A DNA stretch of 64,000 nt from Apostichopus japonicus (Eukaryota > Echinodermata > Holothuroidea > Aspidochirotida > Stichopodidae): positions 1,257,984-1,321,983 of the forward strand of contig NC_092564.1 of NCBI RefSeq assembly GCF_037975245.1, read 5' to 3'. Positions within the stretch are counted from its first letter, which is position 1; each line of letters begins with the position of its first letter. The notes below the pieces were generated by a model that was not told where the DNA came from, ran no database searches, and saw only the letters and a program-made list of their open reading frames with translations. Below are positions 12,301 to 26,400 of the stretch, piece by piece. A program made the position numbers and the translations under genes.

Positions 12301-15300
12301 CTGGCCTTCTTGTACACTGACAATACGTTCATATATAAGTATACCTATGGAAAGCAAGCCTAACATGGATACTCAAATCTAACATGGATACTCAAATGTA
12401 CCATGTTCTCTCCCAGGTACCTGGCCTTCTTGTACACTGACAATACGTTCATATATAAGTATACCTATGGAAAGCAAGCCTAACATGGATACTCAAATCT
12501 AACATTGATACTCAAATGTACCATGTTCTCTCCCAGGTACCTGGCCTTCTTGTACACTGACAATACGTTCATATATAAGTATACCTATGGAAAGCAAGCC
12601 TAACATGGATACTCAAATCTAACATGGATACTCAAATGTAACATGCTCTCTCCCAGGGACCTGGCCTTCTTGTACACTGACAATACGTTCATATATAAGT
12701 ATACCTATGGAAAGCAAGCCTAACATCGATACTCAAATGTACCATGTTCTCTCCCAGGTACCTGGCCTTCCTGTATACTGACAATGTGTTCATATATAAG
12801 TATACCTATGGAAAGCAAGCCTAACATGGATACTCAAATGTAACATGCTCTCTCCCAGGGACCTGGCCTTCTTGTACACTGACAATACGTTCATATATAA
12901 GTATACCTATGGAAAGCAAGCCTAACATCGATACTCAAATGTACCATGTTCTCTCCCAGGTACCTGGCCTTCCTGTATACTGACAATGTGTTCATATATA
13001 AGTATACCTATGGAAAGCAAGTCTAACATGGATACTCAAATATAACATGTTCTCACCCCTGGACCTGCCCTTCCTGTATACTGACAATGTGTTCATATAT
13101 AAGTATCTCTATGGATAGCAAGCCTAACATGGATACTCAAATATAACATGTTCTCTCCCAGGGACCTGGCCTTCCTGTATACTGACAATGTGTTCATATA
13201 TAAGTATACCTATGGAAAGCAAGCCTAACATCGATACTCAAATGTACCATGTTCTCTCCCAGGTACCTGGCCTTCCTGTATACTGACAATGTGTTCATAT
13301 ATAAGTATACCTATGGAAAGCAAGCCTAACATGGATACTCAAATCTAACATGGATACTCAAATGTACCATGTTCTCTCCCAGGGACCTGGCCTTCCTGTA
13401 TACTGACAATGTGTTCATATTTAAGTATACCTATGGATACTCAAAACTGTAACAATATTCTTCTTTGCCTTCTTGCATACTGCCCACTGTCATGTTTAAT
13501 ATAGTCTTTCAAACACATGTACAAATTGGAAGAGGTAGAGAACATAGATAATTCCAAATGACATCACCCATAGCCTAATCTGCATGATGTCTAGCCAAGC
13601 TGGGGGTCATTTGAGAGACAAATTAGAACAGCAAGATGATGAGGAGGATGACAAGGAGTAAACGATAATGAAGGAAAATGTAACCAGAGAATCGGAAGTG
13701 AGTGAATCATACTAGAACTACTCACCAGAATAGCCTGGGTGGGATTGGCTGAGGTCATGTGGGCCACCTACTACACCTCCCACAGAGCCCCTCTCAGGTA
13801 CTCCAGCCTGCGGAAGAGATGAAGAAAGACGAAGTAGAAACAAATGGAATAATAAGACATCGCTGTGCCGCCATTACAGTACATATCAGCCTGTCAAATC
13901 AAAGGAGGAAGGGTGGGGGGGGGGGAAGAATATAACATCAATATTATCATTATCATATAATCAATTGAATTCTTTTCAAATTAATCTGTAGTTTGCATTT
14001 CATTGGTATTAGTCCAGGGTGTTTTTTGACCAACATATCAACAATATTAAAATACTGTACCCTGGACTTGGCTTTGACCATCTCTTTTATGGTGTAAACA
14101 TACACCAGGGTGCTTTTATCCAACATAGCAACATCAACACTGGTAGCAATATGGTGTAAACACACATTAAGTGGTGGTCACCTCTTGTTAGCTATCAGAC
14201 TGGCCATATCAAGCTTCAGTGTTAAAGGGACACAGTAAAACAGAAGCTACTTTACAATGTTTATTAATTCATATTGAAATCTATCTGCATATTAGTGCTA
14301 TAATGCAATTTTTCATGTCCAGACCAGCATTTAATGCCAGTAAGCAATACCCTTGGACTGTTACCTGAAAAAAAGGGGGAAAAAAAAGAAAAAAAAAAAA
14401 AGAAAAAAAAGACTGACAGACAGATCCATTTTGATTTTCTGGGTTTCCTCACCGAATCATGCATAAACAAATACACAAGACTATAACCTGCTCATCCCGG
14501 TTTTACAACAAAGGAAAATAGATTTGTAAAACGTTAATCTAAACCATGTGTTAAAGTCATCCGCCCAGCAAAGTAGTTATTCATCCACTGGTAGAAAGCA
14601 AAGGAGCAATGGGGTCATGTGATATCAACTACGGTAAACTTCTAATTCCTTCCAGTCGGCCAGCTTAGTGTAGTCATTCAGCTGTATGAGAGGATTTAAG
14701 GATGGTTACTTTTCAGCAGTTAAATGCTTTACCATCATGTCTACCCTGGTGAATGCATCTTTGTCCCTCAGAACATCTATAAATTTGACATGAATGCAAT
14801 TCTATGAAAATACAAAGATTTTTCTAATCTTTAGTTTGTAGATGAATGATCCTTATAATTAATGATTGTGGGTGATCAGGTCTCTATTCTTTTCTGCCTT
14901 GCAGACATACACACAGTACAAGTCACGGTTGTGAACACGTTGAGGAGCATACAGTACCCACCCTTGATATTCGTTAAGGGGACTGAACCACCACAAGATT
15001 TAGTGGGAATTGGGAAGGTACGAACACAACTGCTTGCCACCAGAGGAGATAACATCAATATGTATGAGCAGGGAACTGTGAAGTTCCATCTCCCAACGTT
15101 ATGTATGAGCAGGGAACTGCAAAGTCCTTTCTCCCATCACTACATATGAGCAGGGAACTGCAAAGTCCTATCTCCCATCACTATGTATGAGCAGGGAACT
15201 GCAAATTCCTATTTCCCATCAATAGGTATGAGCAGGAACCTGTGAAGTCCTATCTCCGATTCTCAATAAATGTGGATGTGCAATACAAAATAGTAAGCCT

Positions 15301-16425
15301 TACCCTAAAAGTCTTAACTTGAGGGCTCAACATAACAAATATGGGGTTCGCCTCAGAATATGTAAACTTGATCTCCAAATACAAAACACCAGCCTTGTAC
15401 AACCATTGAGTATTAATCAGTATAAATTTGTATATAAGTCAGTCCAAAATAAAATGGGTTTCCTATTCAGATCTATGATCCCTGTCCATCTGATTGCCCC
15501 ATGTTGCATGTCCAGGGCATTATAGCAAGCTTTCAGCTTATTGTCATTTCATATAATTGCTATAATTTTCTGTATTTTTATTGAACAAGCAAACACTGTG
15601 CATCTTCGATATAAATCTCTCTTTCCCTCCATGGAAGCTTTCCTGTTCATGATCTTCAGTCAAACCTGTTACACTGTAAAAAATATGAGCATTGGCTAAC
15701 CAACCCCCCACCCCCACCCTTACCCCTGGCACCATTCTACATACCATTGTGTAACATGCTTTCCACAGTTTAATTATTTCCAAGCTTTAACAGCCAGTTT
15801 CTTTAGTGCCATATATTCTTGCTATTTTTTTTTCAATACTATAACTATTATTATTATGATTTTTTTGGTCGTCAATCATTTCCATTGGGTTGTGGGTTCT
15901 GAATTAGCCTTTGTCTGCAAGACCTGTTTTCCAATCTTTTGCCAGGAAATATCTGTTGGTAGACCTAGGCAATGACTGCTCCAGTATCATCTGTTAACCT
16001 CATCAGCCATCCTCAGTAGCAGCTTCAGGAGAAACTAACCTCTCTACCGAGAATCAAACTATACAGCAGTGCAACTTATAGTTTTCCTGATTATTTTGGC
16101 GGAGGGTGATTTCGCTGAGGGTGTTAAAATCCATTGCATTTGCAAAGCTAACTGAGGCACGTTGTCCTAATGACTACGGAATGATGGTATTGAAATCACT
16201 GGCATGGGAGACAAGTGATTTCAGGTCACAGGAAATAAAATGAGATAAATTTAGGATATTGGTCTTGTCTCTACCAGCCGGGAATGCCATTTTGGGACGA
16301 GATAGATGTAGATGTGCTTACCATATTTTTGGATTTATCATGAACAGAAAAAAAACAATTTTCTATTTTGATTAGTTTGGCATGAGGCATGAACACTAAA
16401 TGTCATTTAAGCCTAAGACTAATTC

Positions 16426-16456
<31 letters not shown>

Positions 16457-17160
16457 GCACAGAACATTAATATTTCCTGTTAATTTTAATCCAGATGTAA
16501 GTTTAAGGGTGGCTGACTTCAGGTTCACCTCCTAAAGGGGTTAAAGTTCAGATTGCATAATCCTTCTCATGACACAGATGAGGATGATGAGAAGCAGATA
16601 CATGATTAAAAGAGCAGGCTCTGTTTGACAAAGGGGAATCAAAAATGACTCTCCCACAATTTATTAAATAGCAAACATTTGAAACAATTTTCAAGTAACC
16701 TAAATCACAAACGGAACAAAATTAACGGAAGGTGCCTTACATTCAAAGTGCATGGTACTGGTGGCTACTGTTTGCAATGCGGAATTTCAAAAAGATTATC
16801 AACACAAAAACAAGGCTCATATCAAAATGACATTTTTCAGCCAAAAAAATTCAACATCTGTTTTCTGTCCTCATATTTCTGCCAGTGTTGGCTTGGTGAC
16901 TCTATCAACTCATCTATGTGAAAAGAATGACACAGAGCCTTGCTAACTGGAGAAACACTGAAAAAACAAAGAGTCTCTAAATGGTCTGAGAAGCAGCTAC
17001 ATCTCAAGAAATTACTGTCAAAAGTAGTGGAAATTAAGGCAGCTGAGGATACCCTTTTTGGCAGGACGAATTTGGTGTGACATTCACTTTGCATGCTGAT
17101 GAATGAAACATCACCCAGATAAGAGGTCAAACAATGACCTACATGTAAACATACAGATAA

Positions 17161-17224
<64 letters not shown>

Positions 17225-17451
17225 TTGTTTGGTTGGCGTCTATCTTGGCGCAGAGTGCTCTATGTCCAGTGGACAGAGCGGGATATATGTTGATACTAGT
17301 TGAGACTACTGGAACACTAGTAGTTGTAACTCGGAGTTTCACGCGTTTTAGCGATCGTCAGACAACTCTGACTGTTGTCTGACGATCGCTAAAACGCGTG
17401 AAACTCCGAGTTACAACTACTAGTGTTCCACTAGTCTCAACTAGTATCAAC

Positions 17452-17482
<31 letters not shown>

Positions 17483-20400
17483 ATACACAGGGAGAACAAG
17501 AAGCTTGCATAATCACCAACATCACAATCTTTAAGATGTCAGATGTGAGCAAGTGATGATAGGGCTGAGTAAGCTCTATGTGGGATGGAGATGGTTAGAG
17601 CAACAAATAGCTCTGTCAACCGATCCCACCTGGAAACATAAACTGAGAAATGATCGAATCCACTAATCCAAAAAGATAATCACATTCAACCCACTAGTAG
17701 TTTTTTCTTCCCTTACAAATTTTTCGCGTAGGATACAGTTTCTATAAATACACAAAGAGCTGGGGATATATGTTTGATAGACCTATTTGTAATGTATGTG
17801 GTTAAATTGAGCTCTTACAGCTATTTCTTTCAAGGAACAATCAACAATGTCGTGGGAAAAATGCAGACACGCATGACATTTCCCTCTGTCATAACAGTCA
17901 GGAGGGGGTAATGTCATGTCATTAATGTCATCAAAGCAAACAATGTCTCCTGAGGATAATCTGGACATTATCTCCCTCTCTCTCCCTTTGGTATAATAAT
18001 TTCATATTTCATGAGATCCACATTGTTTGGGGAATAACATAACCAGGATGTTATCTTGCTTTATGTATGTATCACTTGCAAACTAATGTTAACATGATGC
18101 CATCTTTATATCTTGTAATCAGAATCCTATGCGAGTAATGTGCACAAAATACCATTAGCCATATGCCAATGTTATCTCTTTTGAGAATGTTTAAGTTTGC
18201 AAAGATCAGAGGAATAAGTACCATGGTCTTCATATTTGGAGTCCAGAGTTACAGTGGAAAAGGAAACTGTATTACACAGTCCACTTAAATAGACTTACCA
18301 TATGTGGGTCCATTCCCCCGGAATAGGGGTCACCTGTGGGATACCCTGATGTCATACTGCTGGATACACCTGTGGAATGGTTGGAGTGAGCCATATTGGC
18401 CTGGATCATATCCTCTGTAATAGGGCCCATAACAGGTTCACCTTCTGCATGGTTCCTTAAAACATTTATTGCATCATCCAGTCTTTGATTCATACGATTT
18501 TGCTGGTGTAAGAGAAAAGAAGAAAAACAAACTTAGAAAAGAACTTGTTTCGATGATACTGTTATCGAGCAAACAATATTGGAAATGTTTGGCATTTTGT
18601 TAATAATCAGTTCATTTTTTTTTGGGAAACACATCAAACTAAACCGCAATCATTCTAAAGCAGTTTATTTCTGCCAAACTTCTAACAGTTTTTCAACAAG
18701 GACACACGCATAAACACTCAATTCTCATTGTTAATGTTATAAACTTTAAAACAGCTAACAAATCACTAGATTCTTATTCTCTTAAAAGAAATGGTCTAAA
18801 TGTTTTGCTAACGCTGACATATACAATTCATTACTAAAAGATTAAAACACGGAAATGAAACAAACATATTTCCATTGAATCAGCCGATCATTATCTATCC
18901 ATCAATCGATCAATCAATCAAGAAGATTGCACTTACTAGGGACCCTAGTGGACTTTCCATGTAAGGTCCTGGTGACGTCTGATTTGAAGACCTCGGCCAT
19001 GGACCTGCTGAAAGAGAATGAATCCATAACTTGACAGTTGACATTTATATATAATTAACATTTATTAGCTATATTACTTGCTTTGCACATTTACTCAGCA
19101 GATTCAGTGCAAACATATAATGCCATGCATTACTTCTTGTACAGTTATCTTTGGCAGATCAAACTGGGAGAAATTGGCCAATGTCTAACAGAACTACCAA
19201 AATAAAAGTTATTGAAAGAGATTGGCAACATTATACAGTTTTATGTACATTTTGTATTTGCTTTCTTCCCCTACCCTACCCTCTTCTCCAAACCCTACCC
19301 TCCTCCCCACCCCCAGTCTTCTCCACACCCACTTCTCCTACCCCCCTTCCTGTTCATCCGTTGGCCACCATTTATATCACATGACCAAAGTGAACACACA
19401 AACAAACAACCAATAAAGAGATCACATGCAGTGCAAAGAATCCCTTTGTTCTTTTCATATCTTTCAATTAGTTCATATCATGCTAACTAATCATGCCAAT
19501 TATTACAACTCTCTTCTCCTTTCCACAGAAACAAAAGTTTATGACCGCGATAAGGTAGGTTATTGTAGGTCAGAAAACTATGTGCCTGACACAGCCGAGT
19601 GAGCCGACGCACCAGAACTATACAAACAGGGGAAGTCGCTTGGACTTGACTAAGAAAACCAGATGTCAGGGTTTAGCAGATTGGCCTTGTAACATCCCTT
19701 TATATTCAACCCAGCACCTGTTAATTACATTACCAGGCTAATGTTACAAGTTTGATTAAACGCATCGCATCCTACCTCGGATGATTGAAATAGTAATGAA
19801 AACACCAAACTTGACCAAAAGCAATCGATAGTTTCTGACAACAAATAATTTGTTTACTGAAGCCACTTGACTGGTTATCACCTTTTTCCCTTCCAGAAGC
19901 GACCCAGAAAGCAAAATCAGATCAGCTAAATATTGATCAATCACTAGAGGCTACCTGGTAATATTATTTAATTTTAAAATGATAAATACTGCAAAAGTCT
20001 GTCTTGCACCATTGAGAAGTACTAGTTTAATACAATCAGTGCCATGATCATCAAGGCTAGACTAAAGGGATCCGCTGGAAACTTGAATCTTCGATGATGA
20101 ATTATTCATATCTTTCTGAGATTTGTTTTTGTCTTTCAAACAAAGGTTGTTTGCGACTTGTTTGTTCTACTTACAGTAATTTGTTTCATACTTTACATTT
20201 TCTGATAGCTAGCTTTCAGTAAATCTAACCTTTATTTTAGGTTCCATTTTCAGATCCCATTGAAAACACCAAACTAACCGCATTAGAAAGTTGTGTCTTT
20301 TCCTGCATTGTTTTTTTTAATTGGTCTAAAAGTCTCCTCTAAATGTTTTCTATGAAATCAATTTCTTCGATACCGGTATTACAACTCTTTTTTATTGTCT

Positions 20401-23400
20401 TGAGGAAACGTTTGATGAGTTTAAATTTGACAATATCTGATTTGACATTACTGGTCTTTATGGTCACGCAATTTACCAGAATCCGCCCCAATCGGTACTA
20501 TTAATTGTCTGTGCGTGGCTGTAGATGTCTCAAACCAGATCGTAAAAGTTCATATAAAAGTTTTAAATGGCATCTTTGACCTAGAAACTCTACTTCACCC
20601 TTCCTCTGGCTTTTTGATATCTCACTAAACTACAATAATCAAAATATCCATTCAAACTTGAATGTGTTTTCAGATCAAGTGGCTGCCACATACAAATGAT
20701 GCCCAAATTTGTTTTTAGTAGAACACCTTGAAATCAATAAAGGATGTGTTACTGCCAATCATGACTGTATCCCCACCATTTACATTCCTCAAAATCAATG
20801 ACACAGACGTCTTTTCAAAATTGAAACAATACCAGCAAGAACTGAGTACTACTAGTCAATCAACACACAAACTTTCACTTATTTTTTCAGAGATTCTTTT
20901 GATAAAGAATTTTTGGAGTTTCAAATATCTGAGAATGAAAACGATAGAATTCTGAGATTTAGATGAGCTATTAATGCTTCCACACCAAGGTAACAAATTT
21001 ACCATATAAAGGTACCCATGCTTCCATATCAAGGCACCATGGGCATGGGGTTCATATAATGATACCCAGGACTTCATAGGAAAGGCACCAACCGTTCAAT
21101 ATAAAGTCATGTATATACTAACATACATCTATATTAAATACTAACATCCTTAAATTGGTTTTGAAAAACATTGCATGTTTTCATCCAAATCTTCATTTTA
21201 AGCCATCTATGGAAAGTTATTGTGCAATGCCTTATTGAACATTCTTGAGACCCTCAACTGATCTTTGAATGATTGCAGAATTCTTTGATATTTTGCATCA
21301 TGCATTATCATGTGGTTGGAGTTGTAAGAGGCAGAGAGGGTTCCATACAAAGGCATGATGATTGGGGACGTCTCTACCATGATATTCTGCATCATGCATT
21401 GTAATGTATTGGTTGGAGTTGCATAAAAAACAAAATTACTGTGAACTGTCTGTAGGGTCCTTGTAATTTATTGTATCTTTTTGACTAAGTAACATAAACT
21501 TTGTCTGAACAAGCCACTTGGGGAAAAGTTGACAAAGGAAACCAGAAGCCTACCATTTCCTGTTCTTTTGCTGATTAAATGATATTTGTATCAGGGGTCA
21601 ATCTTAACCTTGAGCCACAAAAAGAGGAATGGGTTTGCATGTATGGGAAATTGGACTTCAAAATTTATTACTCCATTAATAGAGGTCAGGGCATAAAGTT
21701 TATGCCAACGACACAAAACGAGAAATGGACAGATACGGGACCCAAAAAAGGCCTTACATTTGGAGGATTTCTGTCACACTTTCATCCTACTGCTTCCATA
21801 ACAAAACACTTCATTTCAAACAAGTTTAAAGGAAATTCTTAAAACTTTCCAGGTTTGAGTGAATGCTAATAAATATCTATTAATTGATGTTCCTACTGTA
21901 CAATAGACCAAGTATACAACAAATTGAATACAGCTGCTTAGTAGTGACATTAGTCCTTCATTGTTTTTGATCTTGAATTGGACAATTGTTTTTGTCATAC
22001 CATAATAATCACCTTTGCACTGCAGGTCATCATGACCTTTGACCAAGGAAGGTTTGTTTCACCATCTTCAGAAACATGCCTACATTATCAGGGTTTGCAT
22101 GTGACATGACAAAACTATTCAGCCAGACATTTTACAGTTAACAGAATGATGGAATGAGTTCTTTATTAAACTGCTGCCACCCCCACCCAACGCCCCCCCA
22201 CACCCCCCAGAATGAGAATAAAGAAGAGAAATCCACAATCCATGAACTGCGATCATCCATTCACATAACTGCAAGGTTGGCAGTAGATTTCTATACTCTA
22301 AATAAAATACTAATTGTACAGAGTAAGTGTATGCAGCAGTTTGCCAGTTCTGCCACCTTTGACCTCCTTCATATGATTGTTATGATTAAAGACTATTTAC
22401 CTGACATAGGTGGAGGTGAGCTGACAGGTGTTGAAGGGCTGGATGTGTAATTACTGTTATTGTGATCCGTTGGATAAATCTGGAAAACCGGGTGGTGGAA
22501 GAGAGAAGAGAAGACAATAGTGAGGTTAAACACAGATAATGATGGCTAAAACATTACAACTATAGATGCCAGAGAAAATAATATCAATCATGAATCAGGA
22601 AATAGATCATCATACATTCAATAAAAAAAATCAACCATTTTAATTAAAGATTTGCCAAGTAATATCATTCACATAGTGTATGTGCAACAACTTGACCTAC
22701 AAAATAAAAGTTTTCCCTGAAAGTCATGAATGATGAAAAGAAGGCCTGTTGCTCCATTTACGTATATTGAAGAGTTAACAGTCCTGCTGGATGCATGGGA
22801 TTCCGATAAACGGTTCTGCATTTTGCTACTTCAACCACAACAGTCAACAAGGTCTTTAGTGTAGCACAATCTAGCAGATCTGTGTTGACATAAATGTTGA
22901 CATTAAATTACATGAATAAAATAAATCTAAACAGCACTGTGCATTGCTTAGCACAATCAACACTTTATAAATTTGATAAATTCATATTACCAAAATTAGC
23001 GACCAGATGCAAGGTCGCTTCTCTGAGGCACATAGAAGAACCCACGGAAGTAACTTTGTTAAACGTTTATTGCAGAAAATTACCAAAAGGAGGGACACCA
23101 AAGATTTTATGCACATATGGAATTTCTTTGGTTACATTTAATCAAACCTTAAGCATACCCCTGTATATTACACTTGGTGAGGGTTCAATGCAATGGCTTC
23201 CTATAGGCTTAAATTACCTGAAATAGTCTTAAATTAACTGCATTATGACATTTTGTGCTACAGGAATTCTTGTATTTGATTTGTACAGATGGGGGGGGGG
23301 AGGGGATGGTGCATGACTTTGTCTAAGTGGTTTAAATGGAACAGACTTTGTGTTGTGGAGTTTTCTCAAAACCCAAATGTGATTTTGTAAAGTTTTACAG

Positions 23401-26400
23401 AGCTGTTAGTCACTGAACTACTAAATAAGTGCACAGAATATTAGACTTATCACTGTTACTTTGCTAGATCATGAATAATCCCTCTAACAAATTAAGAAAT
23501 CTATGTGACTAAAAATACTCAGCTGCTAACAATTGCAAGTCATTTATTATTTTGTCCAGTATGGAAAAATTTAATGCCCCATGAATTGTATTCAAAGCTT
23601 CACCATTTCATTGCAAACATTTGAATTTTCTGTCGAGTATGTGATACCTTAAAGCGACCTAACCTTACAGATGACATTTTCAGACACATTATTATTGCCT
23701 AGACAGTTGTGATACCTGACTGTTACAAGAAAAGTGTTATCCACAATTTGAATTAATCATTTTACTGTAGGCTTCAAATTTAAATACATATAATTTATGA
23801 TAACAGCAGAACCATGTGATCTCAAAATATTGTGTTTGCTATTCAAAAATTGACATTGCAATCTCCAAAAAATTATGCATGTTTCAAAAGTTAATTGTTG
23901 CCCCTTTTGCACTGGTAACCTATTCTGAAGATATCCATTAAATATTCTGAGAAAAACCAAATTGAAATGACTAAATGTGTATTTTTTGTCACACTGTAAC
24001 CGTGGAATTGCCCATGACAAATAGTGTTTGGGTGAACCTTGTACACATGCACAGTATATGTACTCTGATATTACAACATACACGAAGCTATAAGACAATT
24101 GTTTGGATCACTGCAAGTAGGACTGGAAAAAAAAAATAGTAAAATTATTGACAAAGTGATATGAACAATTAGAACTAGATGCTCATGATATCATTGCAGT
24201 TTTACTTCACAATAATAATCCAAATTGTATGATTTTTTTTTTAAGAAGGTTAATAACTTCAAAGTTCAATATTAGGAGCTATGTAAAAGTCATGACCTGC
24301 ATGTAAATTTAATGTTACATGCTAACATTAATATTCTGCTTAGAAGTCATTATGGCAGACATGCAAAGGTTAAATGAGACAGACATACCGTTTCCTAACT
24401 AGCCTACTACTGATTCTTACATCATGCAATAATACACTTGATCACAGGAAACCTTCATGTTTAACTACCTCTTAAATTGCTTTTTAACTATTTAATGTGG
24501 TTGTTTATATTATAATGACATTAATGTAACTCAAACTATCTATCGTTAAGTTCAAACACAAATATTTAGTGTCAACAAAACCATTGGCTACTCAAATGGT
24601 AATCCAGGTTTTTTAATGCTCACAAAAAAACAAAAAAAAAACAAAAAAGATCTTGAGATTGATTTATGTAGGTCTTTTTCTTCTTGATATTGATCGTGAG
24701 GAAGGGGCAGGGGGGAGGGGGGTGCATCTATCCCTGCCCTAATAATTTTATCCTATGCACACAGAAACCATACTAATAACACTTTAACCATGAAACTGGG
24801 TGGTCAGAGCTAGCACAGTCAGACAAATTAAATCTCAACGTTGACTTCTTCTCGAAAAGCTACATGTAGTCTACTTCCTAGAATTCCAGGCCATAAAACC
24901 AGAATTCCAAGATTGAAATTTGGGGTATAGTGTGTAATTCAGCAGTTTAGCAGCAAGCTGGTTATTATCAAATGGTGTGCGTCTGCAAATCTTGACAGAT
25001 TGATGATTTTAAGACTGCCCCTTGGAAAAATGAGACAGTTCACCAATAGCTTTTAGCTTGTTACTTGAAATCAAGGTTCCTATCGTACTTCTGATGAATA
25101 TGGATGAAGGGATCTTGTTCATTTCTAGGACATAACGTCGATTAACACAATTTAAGAAAATTAAACAAGTTTTTATCAATGATGTTTAAAGGGATAAAAG
25201 AAAATCTTTGCAAAATTGTATGATTGCTTGTTTTACTATTAGTTTTTTCCATCAAAACTGTGTGATCATTTTATATTTAATGACCACTGAACCTAAAGTG
25301 TTTAGGGAGCCCAAATACTCTACTAAAAGTAAGCTGATACCTCAAGCTAGAGTTCTTTTTATATGAAAAGAAATCTAAAAATATTGAATTGATATTAGGA
25401 AGCCAAATGCTATTCAACATGTATGATACCCAACAGATCTGTGTAGGTAGGTGCATGATACTGAACAGGTGTCAGGTGTGTATATTAATGGTGCTGAGAA
25501 CACCTGGCATTGTTACAGCTCCTCAGTACGTAAAATATATACAGAATAAACCACTACCAAATTAAAATCCTCGTTCACACTGGTATACACCAGTTGTATT
25601 ATATATATGCTGGACAAACACTTTCCAACTTTTGTACAGCTTTCACTTTTTGGTAGTTTTTTTCTGTCCAGCTTACAAGAAATGAAGTAACCCAGATGCA
25701 ATCCCTTACATCTGCAGTATGTTTTCACCTTACAGTTTGAACGAAAAACAAATCCATTATTTTATCCTCTTATGTTAACGCTTTAAAACTGGAAAGATTC
25801 CTCCAAAACAGAGACATACTCTAAAATAATTATAGTATGAGGGGAATCTGTCAACGATTATTTGTCCACAGCTTTGTGCCATCAGTTCAAGAAATAGCAG
25901 CTCTTGAGGGCGTGATCTTTCTTCTAAATTTACTCTTTTAAGCTAATTTATTACCTTGAATGTCAAGGGTATACTTGTAGGTTTATCATGATAACTATTT
26001 TAGTCATAAACAATACATCATCAACAGTGCATCACATTATTCATAACAGCCCTCTCATGTGGAAGAAAATGCAAGAAATAGCTTCTTGGCTCCTGGATTC
26101 TAGAAATGTTCTTCTTTTAAATTCTTGCTTTAACTATGACTTTATCAGAAACAAAGTATTGTTTTTCCTTTTACCAAGCCATCAGTCAACATAACATACA
26201 CACTGTTAAATATGTGCAATGGGAATCAGTGGCTGACTGCGATACTGAATAAAATAAAGGACATCTTAATTTACATATTCAAGCCTTACTGGGATGGGGG
26301 TGGGGTGGGGGGGCTGCAACCTGTTTTACTGAAGAATTGAATGCAACACACTCTTGTTGCTTTAGATCATTGCAAATCAGCGGACTATTACAATATTAAA

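Larger units (their letters stand above)
6652..13725 (-). other. Intron J-K, 7.1 kb
   Basis: Holds the 27-bp array at 7190-7524, a GC-rich block at 7737-7905, a 28-30 bp four-copy repeat at 10411-10530, a triple catgaggatggggatgagga-like repeat at 10160-10230 and the 101/120-bp array at 11925-13445. Poly-C tracts lie near 8321 and 10852. Between these I see no exon or RNA gene. Confidence 0.7.
13808..18298 (-). other. Intron I-J, 4.5 kb
   Basis: Holds the 40-bp repeat at 15058-15250, an A-rich tract at 14370-14410, a poly-C/poly-A junction near 16425-16450 and the TA microsatellite with an embedded hairpin at 17158-17482. No further exon is recognised. Confidence 0.6.

Noticed and set aside
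11925-13445. Whether this array is also derived from an exon end, given a shared GTACCTG word with exon J
   Set aside because: The match to exon J is about 7 bp only and the unit has no coding or donor similarity; chance resemblance.
22894-23226. 110-codon plus-strand frame
   Set aside because: Composition is like the surrounding intron, there are no recognisable motifs and no splice context.
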